DNA from: Eubacterium sp. CAG:251
GTDB taxonomy: Bacteria > Bacillota > Clostridia > Oscillospirales > Acutalibacteraceae
Length of the DNA: 21,874 bases
Direction: 5' to 3'
Assembly: GCA_000436835.1 (NCBI GenBank)
Contig: FR889160.1
Location: 69,319 to 91,192 of the forward strand
The notes under the pieces were generated by a model. That model saw only the letters and a program-made list of their open reading frames with translations, searched no databases and was not told the origin of the DNA. Both the position numbers and the translations under genes were made by a program. Shown one piece after another: positions 7,351-14,227 of the stretch (the stretch's first letter is position 1; each line of letters opens with the position of its first letter).

Positions 7351-7787
7351 TATTTAGCACCTCCTACCTCAAGCCAGAGCAAAGCATTATTAGGGCAGTT
7401 TTTAACACAAGCCGGTTCTTCGCCCTGACAAAGGTCACACTTATATGCAATATTACCCTGCTTAATACAACCGATTGGGCAAACTGCAAGGCAAGTCATA
7501 CAGCCTATGCACTTATCCTCATTAACAGATACAATGCCTGTTTTTTTATCCTTAGTCATTGCGCCTGTAATGCAAGCCTTAACACATGCAGGGTCATCGC
7601 AATGGCGGCAATTGACTGCAACGGAAGCGACCTTATCGCCGAAAACAGAAATTCTGCTTACAGGTTCAGGATTTTCCGATTTATATGCTTTAACTACGTC
7701 TTTAGATTTTGAATGAGCTGTTTTGCAATAAACTTCGCAAAGGCGGCAGTTTATGCAAAGTTCTTCTCGTGCGAAAACTTTTTTCAT
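7350..7787 (-). CDS. four-cluster [4Fe-4S] ferredoxin subunit
   Basis: 145 aa with sixteen cysteines in four CxxC-type groups. They begin with CINCRLCEVYC (residues 11-21), then CRHCDDPACVKAC, CIGCMTCLAVCP and CDLCQGEEPACVKNC. This is the HycB/DmsB/NapG-like polyferredoxin arrangement, able to bind four [4Fe-4S] clusters. The start is the ATG at 7787: it sits eight bases after AAGGAGG, which overlaps the stop codon of the FMN subunit gene. A longer reading that begins about 36 codons earlier would run inside that neighbour and is not needed. The stop overlaps the FAD reductase start. It probably wires the flavoprotein to the synthase subunit in place of the GltD iron-sulphur domain. Confidence 0.9.
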   Translation of the reverse strand: MKKVFAREELCINCRLCEVYCKTAHSKSKDVVKAYKSENPEPVSRISVFGDKVASVAVNCRHCDDPACVKACITGAMTKDKKTGIVSVNEDKCIGCMTCLAVCPIGCIKQGNIAYKCDLCQGEEPACVKNCPNNALLWLEVGGAK

Positions 7788-7800
7788 ATCTATGCCCTCC

Positions 7801-9303
7801 TTATTCGCCGGCATGCTTAATACCGAGTATTTCAAGTTCTTTATCACTAAGACCGATACCACGAAGCATAAGTCTGTTACCACGAAGCGAGTCAATAGAA
7901 TTGATACCCATACCGCCCATAATTTCTTTAATTTCGTGATTCCAAGCGTTTATTAAATTGATTACCCTTTTATGTGCGATTTCAGGATTAAGACGACGTG
8001 TAAGGTCAGGACGCTGAGTAGCAATACCCCAATTACACTTACCGGTATTACATGTTTGGCACATATGGCAGCCCATTGCAATAAGGGGAGCAGAAGCAAC
8101 ATAGCAAGCATCTGCACCGAGAGCAATTGCTTTAACAATATCGGATGAACAACGGAAAGAACCTGCGGCAACAAGAGAAACAGTTGAACGAATACCCTCG
8201 TCACGGAGCCTTTGGTCAGCTGCTGCAAGTGCAAGTTCAATAGGAATACCTACATTATCTCTTATTCTTGTAGGTGCGGCACCCGTACCGCCTCTAAAGC
8301 CGTCAATTACAACAATATCTGCACCTGCTCTTGCAACACCGGAAGCAATTGCGGCAACATTATGTACTGCGGCAATTTTAACGGAAACAGGCTTTTTATT
8401 ATGAGTTGCCTGCTTAAGCGACCAAATAAGCTGACGCAAATCCTCAATAGAATAAATATCGTGGTGAGGAGCAGGAGAAATAGCATCTGAGCCCTCAGGA
8501 ATCATACGTGCATTTGATACCTCTACATTAACTTTTTCACCGGGGAGGTGACCGCCGATACCCGGCTTAGCACCTTGACCGATTTTGATTTCAATAAATT
8601 TAGAATTATTAAGATAATCCTTATGAACGCCAAAACGACCGGAAGCGACCTGAACAACTGCATAATCGCCAAAAGAACGCAAATCAGGATGAAGTCCGCC
8701 TTCACCTGTATTAAAAAGCGTTCCAAGCTCAACAGCCGCCATTGCAAGCGATTTTTGAGCATTAAGAGAGATTGAGCCAAAACTCATAGCAGAAAACATT
8801 ATAGGTGTTTCAAGCATAACCTGAGGCGGCATTTTAGTAATTGATTTACCCTTTCTTTCAACCTCAAGCTTATTAGGCTTACGACCTAAAATAGTACGAA
8901 TTTCCATAGGCTCACGAAGCGGGTCGATAGACGGATTAGTTACTTGCGATGCATTAAGCAAGATTTTATCCCAATAAATAGGATAAGGCTTAGGATTACC
9001 CATTGCCGAAAGAAGAACAGAGCCTGTATCTGCCTGACGGCAAATTTCTTGCTGATAAGTAGGAGTCCAGTTTGCATTATCACGATAATCGCAAACATAT
9101 TTTTCTATGCGAAGCGCACCTGTAGGACAAAGGTCAACACACCTGTGACACGCAACGCAATTTTTTGAATTAACCAATACGGTTTTGCCGTCCTCATCAA
9201 AATAGTGACATTCGTTTGAGCACTGACGAACACAACAGCCGCAGTTAATACATAATTCTCTATCACGAATAACAGTAAATTTACGTGGAATATAATTAAT
9301 CAT
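7801..9303 (-). CDS. glutamate synthase FMN subunit with N-terminal ferredoxin domain (GltB2-type)
   Basis: 500 aa. Residues 15-65 carry two [4Fe-4S] sites (Cys18/21/24/28 and Cys49/52/55/59). The rest is the FMN-binding synthase barrel that makes two glutamates from 2-oxoglutarate and channelled ammonia. Visible signatures are GGLHPDLRSF, the PAPHHDIYSIEDL substrate loop, VIDGFRGGTGAAPT, and the [3Fe-4S]-type cysteines CHMCQTCNTGKC (412-423) followed by GIATQ. This matches the stand-alone archaeal-type GltB2 with a fused ferredoxin. The ATG overlaps the amidotransferase stop (TGATG), so both are made together. Its stop TAA is part of the next gene's ribosome binding site. Confidence 0.95.
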   Translation of the reverse strand: MINYIPRKFTVIRDRELCINCGCCVRQCSNECHYFDEDGKTVLVNSKNCVACHRCVDLCPTGALRIEKYVCDYRDNANWTPTYQQEICRQADTGSVLLSAMGNPKPYPIYWDKILLNASQVTNPSIDPLREPMEIRTILGRKPNKLEVERKGKSITKMPPQVMLETPIMFSAMSFGSISLNAQKSLAMAAVELGTLFNTGEGGLHPDLRSFGDYAVVQVASGRFGVHKDYLNNSKFIEIKIGQGAKPGIGGHLPGEKVNVEVSNARMIPEGSDAISPAPHHDIYSIEDLRQLIWSLKQATHNKKPVSVKIAAVHNVAAIASGVARAGADIVVIDGFRGGTGAAPTRIRDNVGIPIELALAAADQRLRDEGIRSTVSLVAAGSFRCSSDIVKAIALGADACYVASAPLIAMGCHMCQTCNTGKCNWGIATQRPDLTRRLNPEIAHKRVINLINAWNHEIKEIMGGMGINSIDSLRGNRLMLRGIGLSDKELEILGIKHAGE

Positions 9304-10406
9304 CAGTCCTCAACCTCCTCATCATCAATTTCGAGCGGAATAAATACAGGCTCGGCGCCTGAAACAGACCATACCTTTTCAGGATCAGGGCAAATAATTC
9401 TGATAGCCGATTCCTCAGAAGCAAAATATGCCCTATTGCCCTTTGTTGCCGCAGTAAGCGAACGAAGCTTAAGTCTATCATTAATAGCAAGAAGCCCTTT
9501 GTTAGAACCGAGAATTACGGAGAAAGGACCGTTTACGAGAGCGCCGTTATAAATTGAACGAAGATTTGTGAAATATTCCTTTCTGTCATCGTCCATTTTA
9601 TCTATCTCCTCCCATTCAGGCGCTGTAAGAACATCAGCGGCAACCTCGATAGGAAGATTATGGTGGCGCAAAAGGTGGTCAAAAAGATAAGTGATAACTT
9701 CGGTATCTGTCTGCATTGTGCATATATAGCCAAACTGCTCAATATATCTGCGGTTAGTGTCATAAGAAGAAATTTCGCCGTTATGAACGATTGACCAGTC
9801 AAGAATATTAAACGGATGAGCACCGCCCCACCAGCCTGGGGTGTTGGTTGGAAATCTGCCGTGAGCAGTCCAAATATACGCCTCATATTGGTCAAGCATA
9901 TAAAACTCGCCAACATCCTCAGGATATCCTACTGCTTTAAAACAGCCCATATTTTTACCACTTGAAAAAATATATGCGCCGTCAATAGCGTTGTTAACCT
10001 TGGTTACGCACTGAGCAACATATTCAAGTTCATCCTGACGTGCATCCTTCATACGAACACGGTTAGCCTTGCCGAAATATCTCCAAATATCAGGTCCTTT
10101 TTCAATACTCGGTACCTGACGGGTAGGTATTCTTTCAGCAACATCAATATTGAAATGCCTAAAAAGAAAATCCTCACATTGTTTTTTTGCTTCGTTAGAA
10201 TCATAGAAAACGTGAATTGCGTATTCGTCTTTGTGTTCAGGGTAAATGCCGTAAGCCGCAAATCCGCCGCCGAGACCGTTAGACCTGTCATGCATAAGAG
10301 CGATAGATTTAATAATTTCCGAACCGTTGATACGATTGCCTTTTCTGTCGATTATTGCGGCAATGGCACAGCCTGACGGAATCCTGATTTCTCCCTCTTT
10401 CAACAT
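9303..10406 (-). CDS. glutamate synthase glutamine amidotransferase subunit (GltB1-type)
   Basis: 367-aa class II (Ntn) amidotransferase domain that releases ammonia from glutamine. Cys13 in IPSGCAIAAI is the probable nucleophile, so twelve residues would be removed to expose it, as in GltB propeptides (inferred). Further signatures are GRFPTNTPGWWGGAHPFN, the oxyanion/glutamine-site HNGEISSYD and MQTDTEVITYL. The C-terminal part ends in an acidic tail (EIDDEEVED). AAGGAGAGG precedes the ATG. It is the first gene of the operon, transcribed from the promoter at 10488-10517, and its stop overlaps the FMN subunit start. Confidence 0.92.
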   Translation of the reverse strand: MLKEGEIRIPSGCAIAAIIDRKGNRINGSEIIKSIALMHDRSNGLGGGFAAYGIYPEHKDEYAIHVFYDSNEAKKQCEDFLFRHFNIDVAERIPTRQVPSIEKGPDIWRYFGKANRVRMKDARQDELEYVAQCVTKVNNAIDGAYIFSSGKNMGCFKAVGYPEDVGEFYMLDQYEAYIWTAHGRFPTNTPGWWGGAHPFNILDWSIVHNGEISSYDTNRRYIEQFGYICTMQTDTEVITYLFDHLLRHHNLPIEVAADVLTAPEWEEIDKMDDDRKEYFTNLRSIYNGALVNGPFSVILGSNKGLLAINDRLKLRSLTAATKGNRAYFASEESAIRIICPDPEKVWSVSGAEPVFIPLEIDDEEVED

Positions 10407-10727
10407 AATATCCTCTCCTTAAGTTAAATAGAAATGATAATATAAAATTTATGAACATTATGTTCATTAAATATCACCGTTTAATTAATTTTACAATAAA
10501 TAATGCACTGTAGTCAATTATACAAATTACAAAATTAAAGCAATTTTTCGCTTTATTTATGTATAATATCACAGTATTTGTCAACATTATCGTATACTTA
10601 TGCGTATTCTAATGAATACCATATTATAATTATGCAATGAAAAAGCAGGACTGCAATTGCAATCCTGCTTTTTTTAGGTAGAAAATAACAAATACAAATA
10701 TTTGTAAGGGATTAAATTAAACAAGTA
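10407..10727. promoter_or_regulatory. promoter region of the glutamate synthase operon
   Basis: On the minus strand TTGACT (10512-10517) and TAAAAT (10488-10493) are 18 bases apart. A second, weaker candidate has TTGACA at 10579-10584 with CATAAA 17 bases on. About 20 bases after the first -10 is a perfect palindrome, ATGAACATTATGTTCAT (10451-10467), a possible operator. A weak AAAGC/GCTTT stem lies at 10537-10554. No intrinsic terminator and no ANNGNN hairpin like those of glnA and amt is seen in this leader. The right end contains the amt terminator. No gene is present. Confidence 0.65.
10640..10675 (-). terminator. terminator after the amt-PII gene
   Basis: GCAGGA (10645-10650) pairs with TCCTGC (10663-10668), extended by flanking A and T runs. 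The inner TGCAATTGCA is self-complementary. T runs on both strands make it usable from either side; it lies about 60 bases beyond the amt-PII stop. Confidence 0.85.
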
Positions 10728-12485
10728 TTAAACATCATCTTCGCCCTGCAAAGCGTCATATCCACGCTCGCCTGTACGAACCTTTACGGCATCCTCCACA
10801 TCATATATAAATATTTTACCGTCACCGATATTACCTGTATAAAGAACGTCTCTTGCAGTTTCAATAACCTTTTCAACAGGCACTGCCGAAACAACCATTT
10901 CAAGCTTCATTTTTGGATTGAGATTCATTTCTTCAATTTCAATACCACGATATTTTCTGATATGGCCCTTTTGAGTACCGCAACCCATTACATTTGTTAC
11001 GGTCATTCCGGTGATGCCTATCGAATTCATAGCAGTTTTGATATCTTCAAATTTTGCAGGATTAAATATCATAACTACCTTTGAAAGCTCAGGCGATTTT
11101 TTAGTTGTATAAGTTTCAACCTCAACTGCCTTTTCGACAGGTGCAAGAGGCGAAGCCGGAACACTTGCCTTAGGGGCAGAAGCTTTAATTGATGACGATG
11201 TAGCAAATGCCATAGCCGGCATAAAGTCTGCATAAGCTGACGGAAGATTATGTTCTGTAGCGTCAAGACCCTTGATTTCTTCATCCTCAGATACACGCAG
11301 TCCGTTAGTTTTCTTAATAATAAGGAATACGATTGTCATTGTAACAATTGTCCAAGCTGCAACACAAACAAGACCTAAAAGTTGCTTGCCGAGAAGTGAG
11401 AAACCGCCGCCGTAGAAAAGACCTTTAAACGAATCGTTGCCCGGAACAGAAGTTGTTGCGAAAAGACCTACTGCAATTGTGCCCCACATACCGTTTACAC
11501 AGTGAACTGCTACGGCACCTACAGGGTCGTCGACCTTAAGCTTAATATCAATAAATTCAACAGCAACAACTACGAGGATACCGGAAACCGCACCGATAAG
11601 GCAAGAACCGAGAGCATCGACAACATCACATCCTGCTGTTACTGCAACAAGACCTGCAAGTGAAGCATTAAGCGACATTGAAACGTCCGGCTTACCGTTT
11701 TTAATCCAAGTGAAAATCATAGTTACACAAGTTGCGATAGCAGGTGCACATGTTGTTGTTAAAAAGATAGAAGCAAGCTGAGGTCCGCTCTTTGCTGCTG
11801 CACCGTTGAAACCGTACCATCCAAACCAAAGGATAAATACACCGAGTGCGCCGAGAGTAAGTGAGTGACCCGGAATTGCCTTTGCTACCTTTTTACCTGT
11901 TTTTTTATCCTCAACATATTTACCGATACGGGGACCGACCATAATTGCGCCGATAAATGCAGTTATACCGCCAACCGTATGAATAGCGCAAGAGCCTGCA
12001 AAATCATGGAAGCCAAGATTAGCAAGCCAACCGTTTGGATTCCAAATCCAACCTGCCTCGATTGGATAAACAACAGCAGAAATTACTGCCGAATAAATAC
12101 AATAGCTTGAAAACTTTGTACGCTCCGCCATTGAACCGGAAACAATAGTTGCCGCTGTAGCACAGAACACAAGGTTAAACACAAAGTTTGACCAATCAAA
12201 GTTTTGATAATTTGTGAAAACGCCCAAGGTTGGCATACCGCAAAAGCCGCCTAAGACCTCTTCACCCATCATAAGACCAAAGCCGAGCAATATAAACATC
12301 GGAGTACCGATGCAAAAATCCATAAGATTTTTCATTATAATATTGCCCGCATTTTTTGCACGTGTAAATCCCGTTTCAACCATAGCAAAACCGCATTGCA
12401 TAAAGAAAACGAGAGCCGCACCAATCAAAAACCAAATGCCGAACATTTCGCTGTCGACCTTTTCAAGAATAGATGTTATGTCCAT
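10728..12485 (-). CDS. amt: ammonium channel fused to a PII signalling domain
   Basis: 585 aa. Residues 1-410 are an Amt/Mep/Rh channel with about eleven membrane helices. The pore twin histidines are His169 (GSCAIHTVGG) and His328 (AVAVHCVNGMWGT), and the conserved cytosolic tail GLRVSEDEEIKGLDATEHN is present. An Ala/Pro/Ser/Lys-rich linker (about 412-463) leads to a complete PII (GlnB/GlnK) domain, 464-585, with T-loop QKGHIRKYRGIEIEE (505-519), the B-loop TGNIGDGKIF and a C-terminal RTGERG. The residue equivalent to uridylylated Tyr51 is Ile517, so control should be by ligand (ATP/ADP/2-oxoglutarate), not uridylylation. As PII plugs Amt pores in trans in other bacteria, this fusion probably self-gates. 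The start follows AGGAGGAAGG. Upstream lies a terminator that could attenuate expression. Confidence 0.95.
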   Translation of the reverse strand: MDITSILEKVDSEMFGIWFLIGAALVFFMQCGFAMVETGFTRAKNAGNIIMKNLMDFCIGTPMFILLGFGLMMGEEVLGGFCGMPTLGVFTNYQNFDWSNFVFNLVFCATAATIVSGSMAERTKFSSYCIYSAVISAVVYPIEAGWIWNPNGWLANLGFHDFAGSCAIHTVGGITAFIGAIMVGPRIGKYVEDKKTGKKVAKAIPGHSLTLGALGVFILWFGWYGFNGAAAKSGPQLASIFLTTTCAPAIATCVTMIFTWIKNGKPDVSMSLNASLAGLVAVTAGCDVVDALGSCLIGAVSGILVVVAVEFIDIKLKVDDPVGAVAVHCVNGMWGTIAVGLFATTSVPGNDSFKGLFYGGGFSLLGKQLLGLVCVAAWTIVTMTIVFLIIKKTNGLRVSEDEEIKGLDATEHNLPSAYADFMPAMAFATSSSIKASAPKASVPASPLAPVEKAVEVETYTTKKSPELSKVVMIFNPAKFEDIKTAMNSIGITGMTVTNVMGCGTQKGHIRKYRGIEIEEMNLNPKMKLEMVVSAVPVEKVIETARDVLYTGNIGDGKIFIYDVEDAVKVRTGERGYDALQGEDDV

Positions 12486-12530
12486 TTATCCTTCCTCCTC
12501 AAATTATATAGTTTGTAATGACAAAAAGAA

Positions 12531-12574
12531 ATAAAAAAACAGGGTGCGGCAAATGCAATCGCATTGTCGCACCC
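12531..12574 (-). terminator. leader terminator (attenuator) of amt-PII
   Basis: Outer arms GGGTGCG (12542-12548) and CGCACCC (12568-12574) pair, followed inside by a CAAATGC/GCATTG stem (one bulge) and an AATC loop. On the minus strand TGTTTTTTT follows (12533-12541). It sits only about 45 bases before the amt start, and no good promoter lies between, so it would stop transcription entering amt unless disrupted. Confidence 0.85.
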
Positions 12575-12582
12575 CATTGTGC
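12569..12582 (-). promoter_or_regulatory. candidate antiterminator hairpin (ANTAR-type hexaloop), amt leader
   Basis: On the minus strand this reads GCACAATGGGGTGC: a 4-bp stem GCAC/GTGC with the hexaloop AATGGG (A at position 1, G at position 4). Its 3' half is part of the 5' arm of the terminator at 12531-12574, so the two structures exclude each other. Loop rule and placement match RNA targets of ANTAR antiterminators. It shares 10 of 14 bases with the hairpin before glnA. Confidence 0.55.
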
Positions 12583-12584
12583 TG

Positions 12585-12627
12585 AAAAAATAAGCCAAAC
12601 CGACACCGAAATGATATCGGCTTGGCT
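12585..12627 (-). terminator. terminator after glnA
   Basis: AGCCAAACCGA (12593-12603) and TCGGCTTGGCT (12617-12627) form an 11-bp stem with one wobble. The minus strand then reads TTATTTTTT. A smaller stem, ATGGC/GCCAT (12630-12645), lies between it and the glnA stop. Confidence 0.85.
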
Positions 12628-12665
12628 AAATGGCATAAATGCCATAAGAGAGGGTTAAGTAAAAA

Positions 12666-14018
12666 TTAATAATTAACCATATATCTGTCGATTTCCCACT
12701 GTGAAACCTTTGTTCTGTATTCGTCCCATTCAGCTTTCTTGCCTTCTGTGTATGCGTTGAATACGTGTTCGCCTACTGTTTCCTTAACAAATGGGTCAGC
12801 CTCTGAAGCCTTAACAGCCTCTTCAAGTGAGCCTGGAAGACAATCAATACCTCTTTCTTCAAGTTCTTCATTTGAAAGGTCAAATACATTATAATCTACT
12901 GCCGGAGCAGGAACAATTTTGTTTTTAATTCCGTCAAGACCGGCTGCAAGGCAAAGTGCCATTTCAAGATAAGGATTGCAGGTTGGGTCAGGACAACGAA
13001 GTTCAACACGAGTACCCATACCTCTTGCGGCAGGAATACGAACAAGACAAGAACGGTTAGATGCTGACCAAACGATATAAGTAGGAGCTTCATAGCCCGG
13101 TACAAGTCTCTTATATGAATTTACAGTCGGGTTTGAATAAGCGGCAATACCTTTAACGTGCTTAAGAAGTCCGCCGATAAAGTAATGAGCAACCTCGCTG
13201 AGACCGTCTTCACTTTCAGAATCATAGAAAGCATTAATTGTTTTGCCCTCAGCATTTTTAGTCATAAGTGACATATTAGTATGCATACCTGAACCGTTAA
13301 TACCGTAAATCGGCTTTGGCATAAATGTTGCATGAAGGCCATGCTTTGTAGCATAAGTTTTAACAACGTGCTTAAATGTCATTACACGGTCAGCACTTGT
13401 CATAACCTCATCAAATTTGAAATCAATTTCGTGCTGTCCCTGAGCAACCTCATGGTGAGATGCTTCAATTGTATATCCCATTTCCTCAAGAGCAAGGCAA
13501 ATATCACGACGGCAGTTTTCGCCATGGTCGATTGGGTTAAGGTCAAAGTAACCGCCCTCATCACCTGTTGTAGTTGTCGGATTACCGTCCTCATCAAGCT
13601 TAAAGAGGAAAAACTCACATTCAGGACCAACGTTAAAGCTGTAACCCATTTCAGCAGCCTCATTCATAACCTTCTGAAGAACGTTTCTTGGGTCGCCAAG
13701 GAACGGAGTCTCATTATCTGCACAATAAACAGAGCAAATAAGACGAGCTGTCTGAGCGTTCTGGTGCTTTCTCCAAGGGAAAATTGTCCATGTATCATAA
13801 TCAGGATGAAGATACATATCACTTTCGTTGATTCTTACGAAGCCGTCAATTGACGAGCCATCAAACATACACTCATTATCAAGTGCTTTTTCAAGCTGTG
13901 AGCTTGTGATAGCAACGTTTTTCATAATGCCGAAAACGTCTGTAAACTGAAGTCTGATAAATTCTACGCCGTTTTCCTGTGCGCTTTTAAGGATTTCTTC
14001 CTTTGTGTACTTACTCAT
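12666..14018 (-). CDS. glnA: glutamine synthetase, type I alpha
   Basis: 450-aa dodecameric GSI that joins ammonia and glutamate to glutamine at the cost of ATP. Signatures are the beta-grasp start (EFIRLQFTDVFGIMKNV), FDGSSIDGFVRINESDMYL with the Arg used for feedback control in the alpha type, GPECEFFLF, the ATP/ammonium region HHEVAQGQHEIDF, NGSGMHTNMSL, and NRSCLVRIPAARG followed by RVELRCPDPTCNPYL. The length and absence of the beta-type insertion point to GSI-alpha (Bacillus/Clostridium kind), which is not adenylylated. The start is the ATG at 14018, preceded by AGAGGAG; reading farther upstream in frame would run through the leader terminator and promoter. It is followed by amt-PII and the glutamate synthase operon on the same strand. 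Confidence 0.97.
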   Translation of the reverse strand: MSKYTKEEILKSAQENGVEFIRLQFTDVFGIMKNVAITSSQLEKALDNECMFDGSSIDGFVRINESDMYLHPDYDTWTIFPWRKHQNAQTARLICSVYCADNETPFLGDPRNVLQKVMNEAAEMGYSFNVGPECEFFLFKLDEDGNPTTTTGDEGGYFDLNPIDHGENCRRDICLALEEMGYTIEASHHEVAQGQHEIDFKFDEVMTSADRVMTFKHVVKTYATKHGLHATFMPKPIYGINGSGMHTNMSLMTKNAEGKTINAFYDSESEDGLSEVAHYFIGGLLKHVKGIAAYSNPTVNSYKRLVPGYEAPTYIVWSASNRSCLVRIPAARGMGTRVELRCPDPTCNPYLEMALCLAAGLDGIKNKIVPAPAVDYNVFDLSNEELEERGIDCLPGSLEEAVKASEADPFVKETVGEHVFNAYTEGKKAEWDEYRTKVSQWEIDRYMVNY

Positions 14019-14061
14019 AGTAAATACTCCTCTCTTAAGAATTCGTTTTAATAAAATAAAG

Positions 14062-14098
14062 CAAAAAAACAGGCGCTCCGAATTCACTCGGAACACCT
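14062..14098 (-). terminator. leader terminator (attenuator) of glnA
   Basis: AGGCGCTCCGA (14071-14081) pairs with TCGGAACACCT (14088-14098), 11 bp with two wobbles around a 6-base loop. On the minus strand it is followed by GTTTTTTT. It lies between the glnA promoter and the start codon, about 12 bases into the expected transcript, so it should abort transcription unless antiterminated. Confidence 0.85.
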
Positions 14099-14104
14099 TT
14101 GTTC
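14091..14104 (-). promoter_or_regulatory. candidate antiterminator hairpin (ANTAR-type hexaloop), glnA leader
   Basis: The minus strand reads GAACAAAGGTGTTC: stem GAAC/GTTC with hexaloop AAAGGT (A1, G4). Its 3' part is the 5' arm of the glnA leader terminator, so forming it prevents termination. Against the amt leader hairpin the second stem pair changes from A-U to C-G with pairing kept, which supports a real structure. Confidence 0.6.
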
Positions 14105-14117
14105 TTACTACAATTTC

Positions 14118-14146
14118 ATTATAGTCAGCAAATTTACGTTTGTCAA
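14118..14146 (-). promoter_or_regulatory. glnA promoter
   Basis: TTGACA (14141-14146 on the minus strand) and TATAAT (14118-14123) are both consensus, 17 bases apart. The expected start is near 14111. Upstream, ACATGAATTATTGCTCATGT (14175-14194) is an inverted repeat with 6-bp arms. No clear GlnR/TnrA box (TGTNA-N7-TNACA) is seen. Confidence 0.88.
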
Positions 14147-14227
14147 CGATTTTATACAATTTTGTCAATTTACTACATGAGCAATAATTCATGTTAAGAG
14201 TTTTTATACAAAATGACAAAAAATAGA

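Noticed and set aside
7788..7895. 36-codon N-terminal extension of the polyferredoxin
   Set aside because: It would lie inside the FMN subunit gene; the ATG at 7787 has an ideal AAGGAGG and begins the conserved protein.
10537..10554. AAAGC/GCTTT stem as a terminator in the glutamate synthase leader
   Set aside because: Only five pairs, no strong U tract, and it lies upstream of the better promoter.
14019..14219. 67-codon N-terminal extension of glutamine synthetase
   Set aside because: It would read through the promoter and leader terminator; the conserved protein begins at 14018 after a good ribosome binding site.
14124..14227. GlnR/TnrA box upstream of glnA
   Set aside because: Several TGTCA-like half sites exist, but none has the TGTNA-N7-TNACA spacing.
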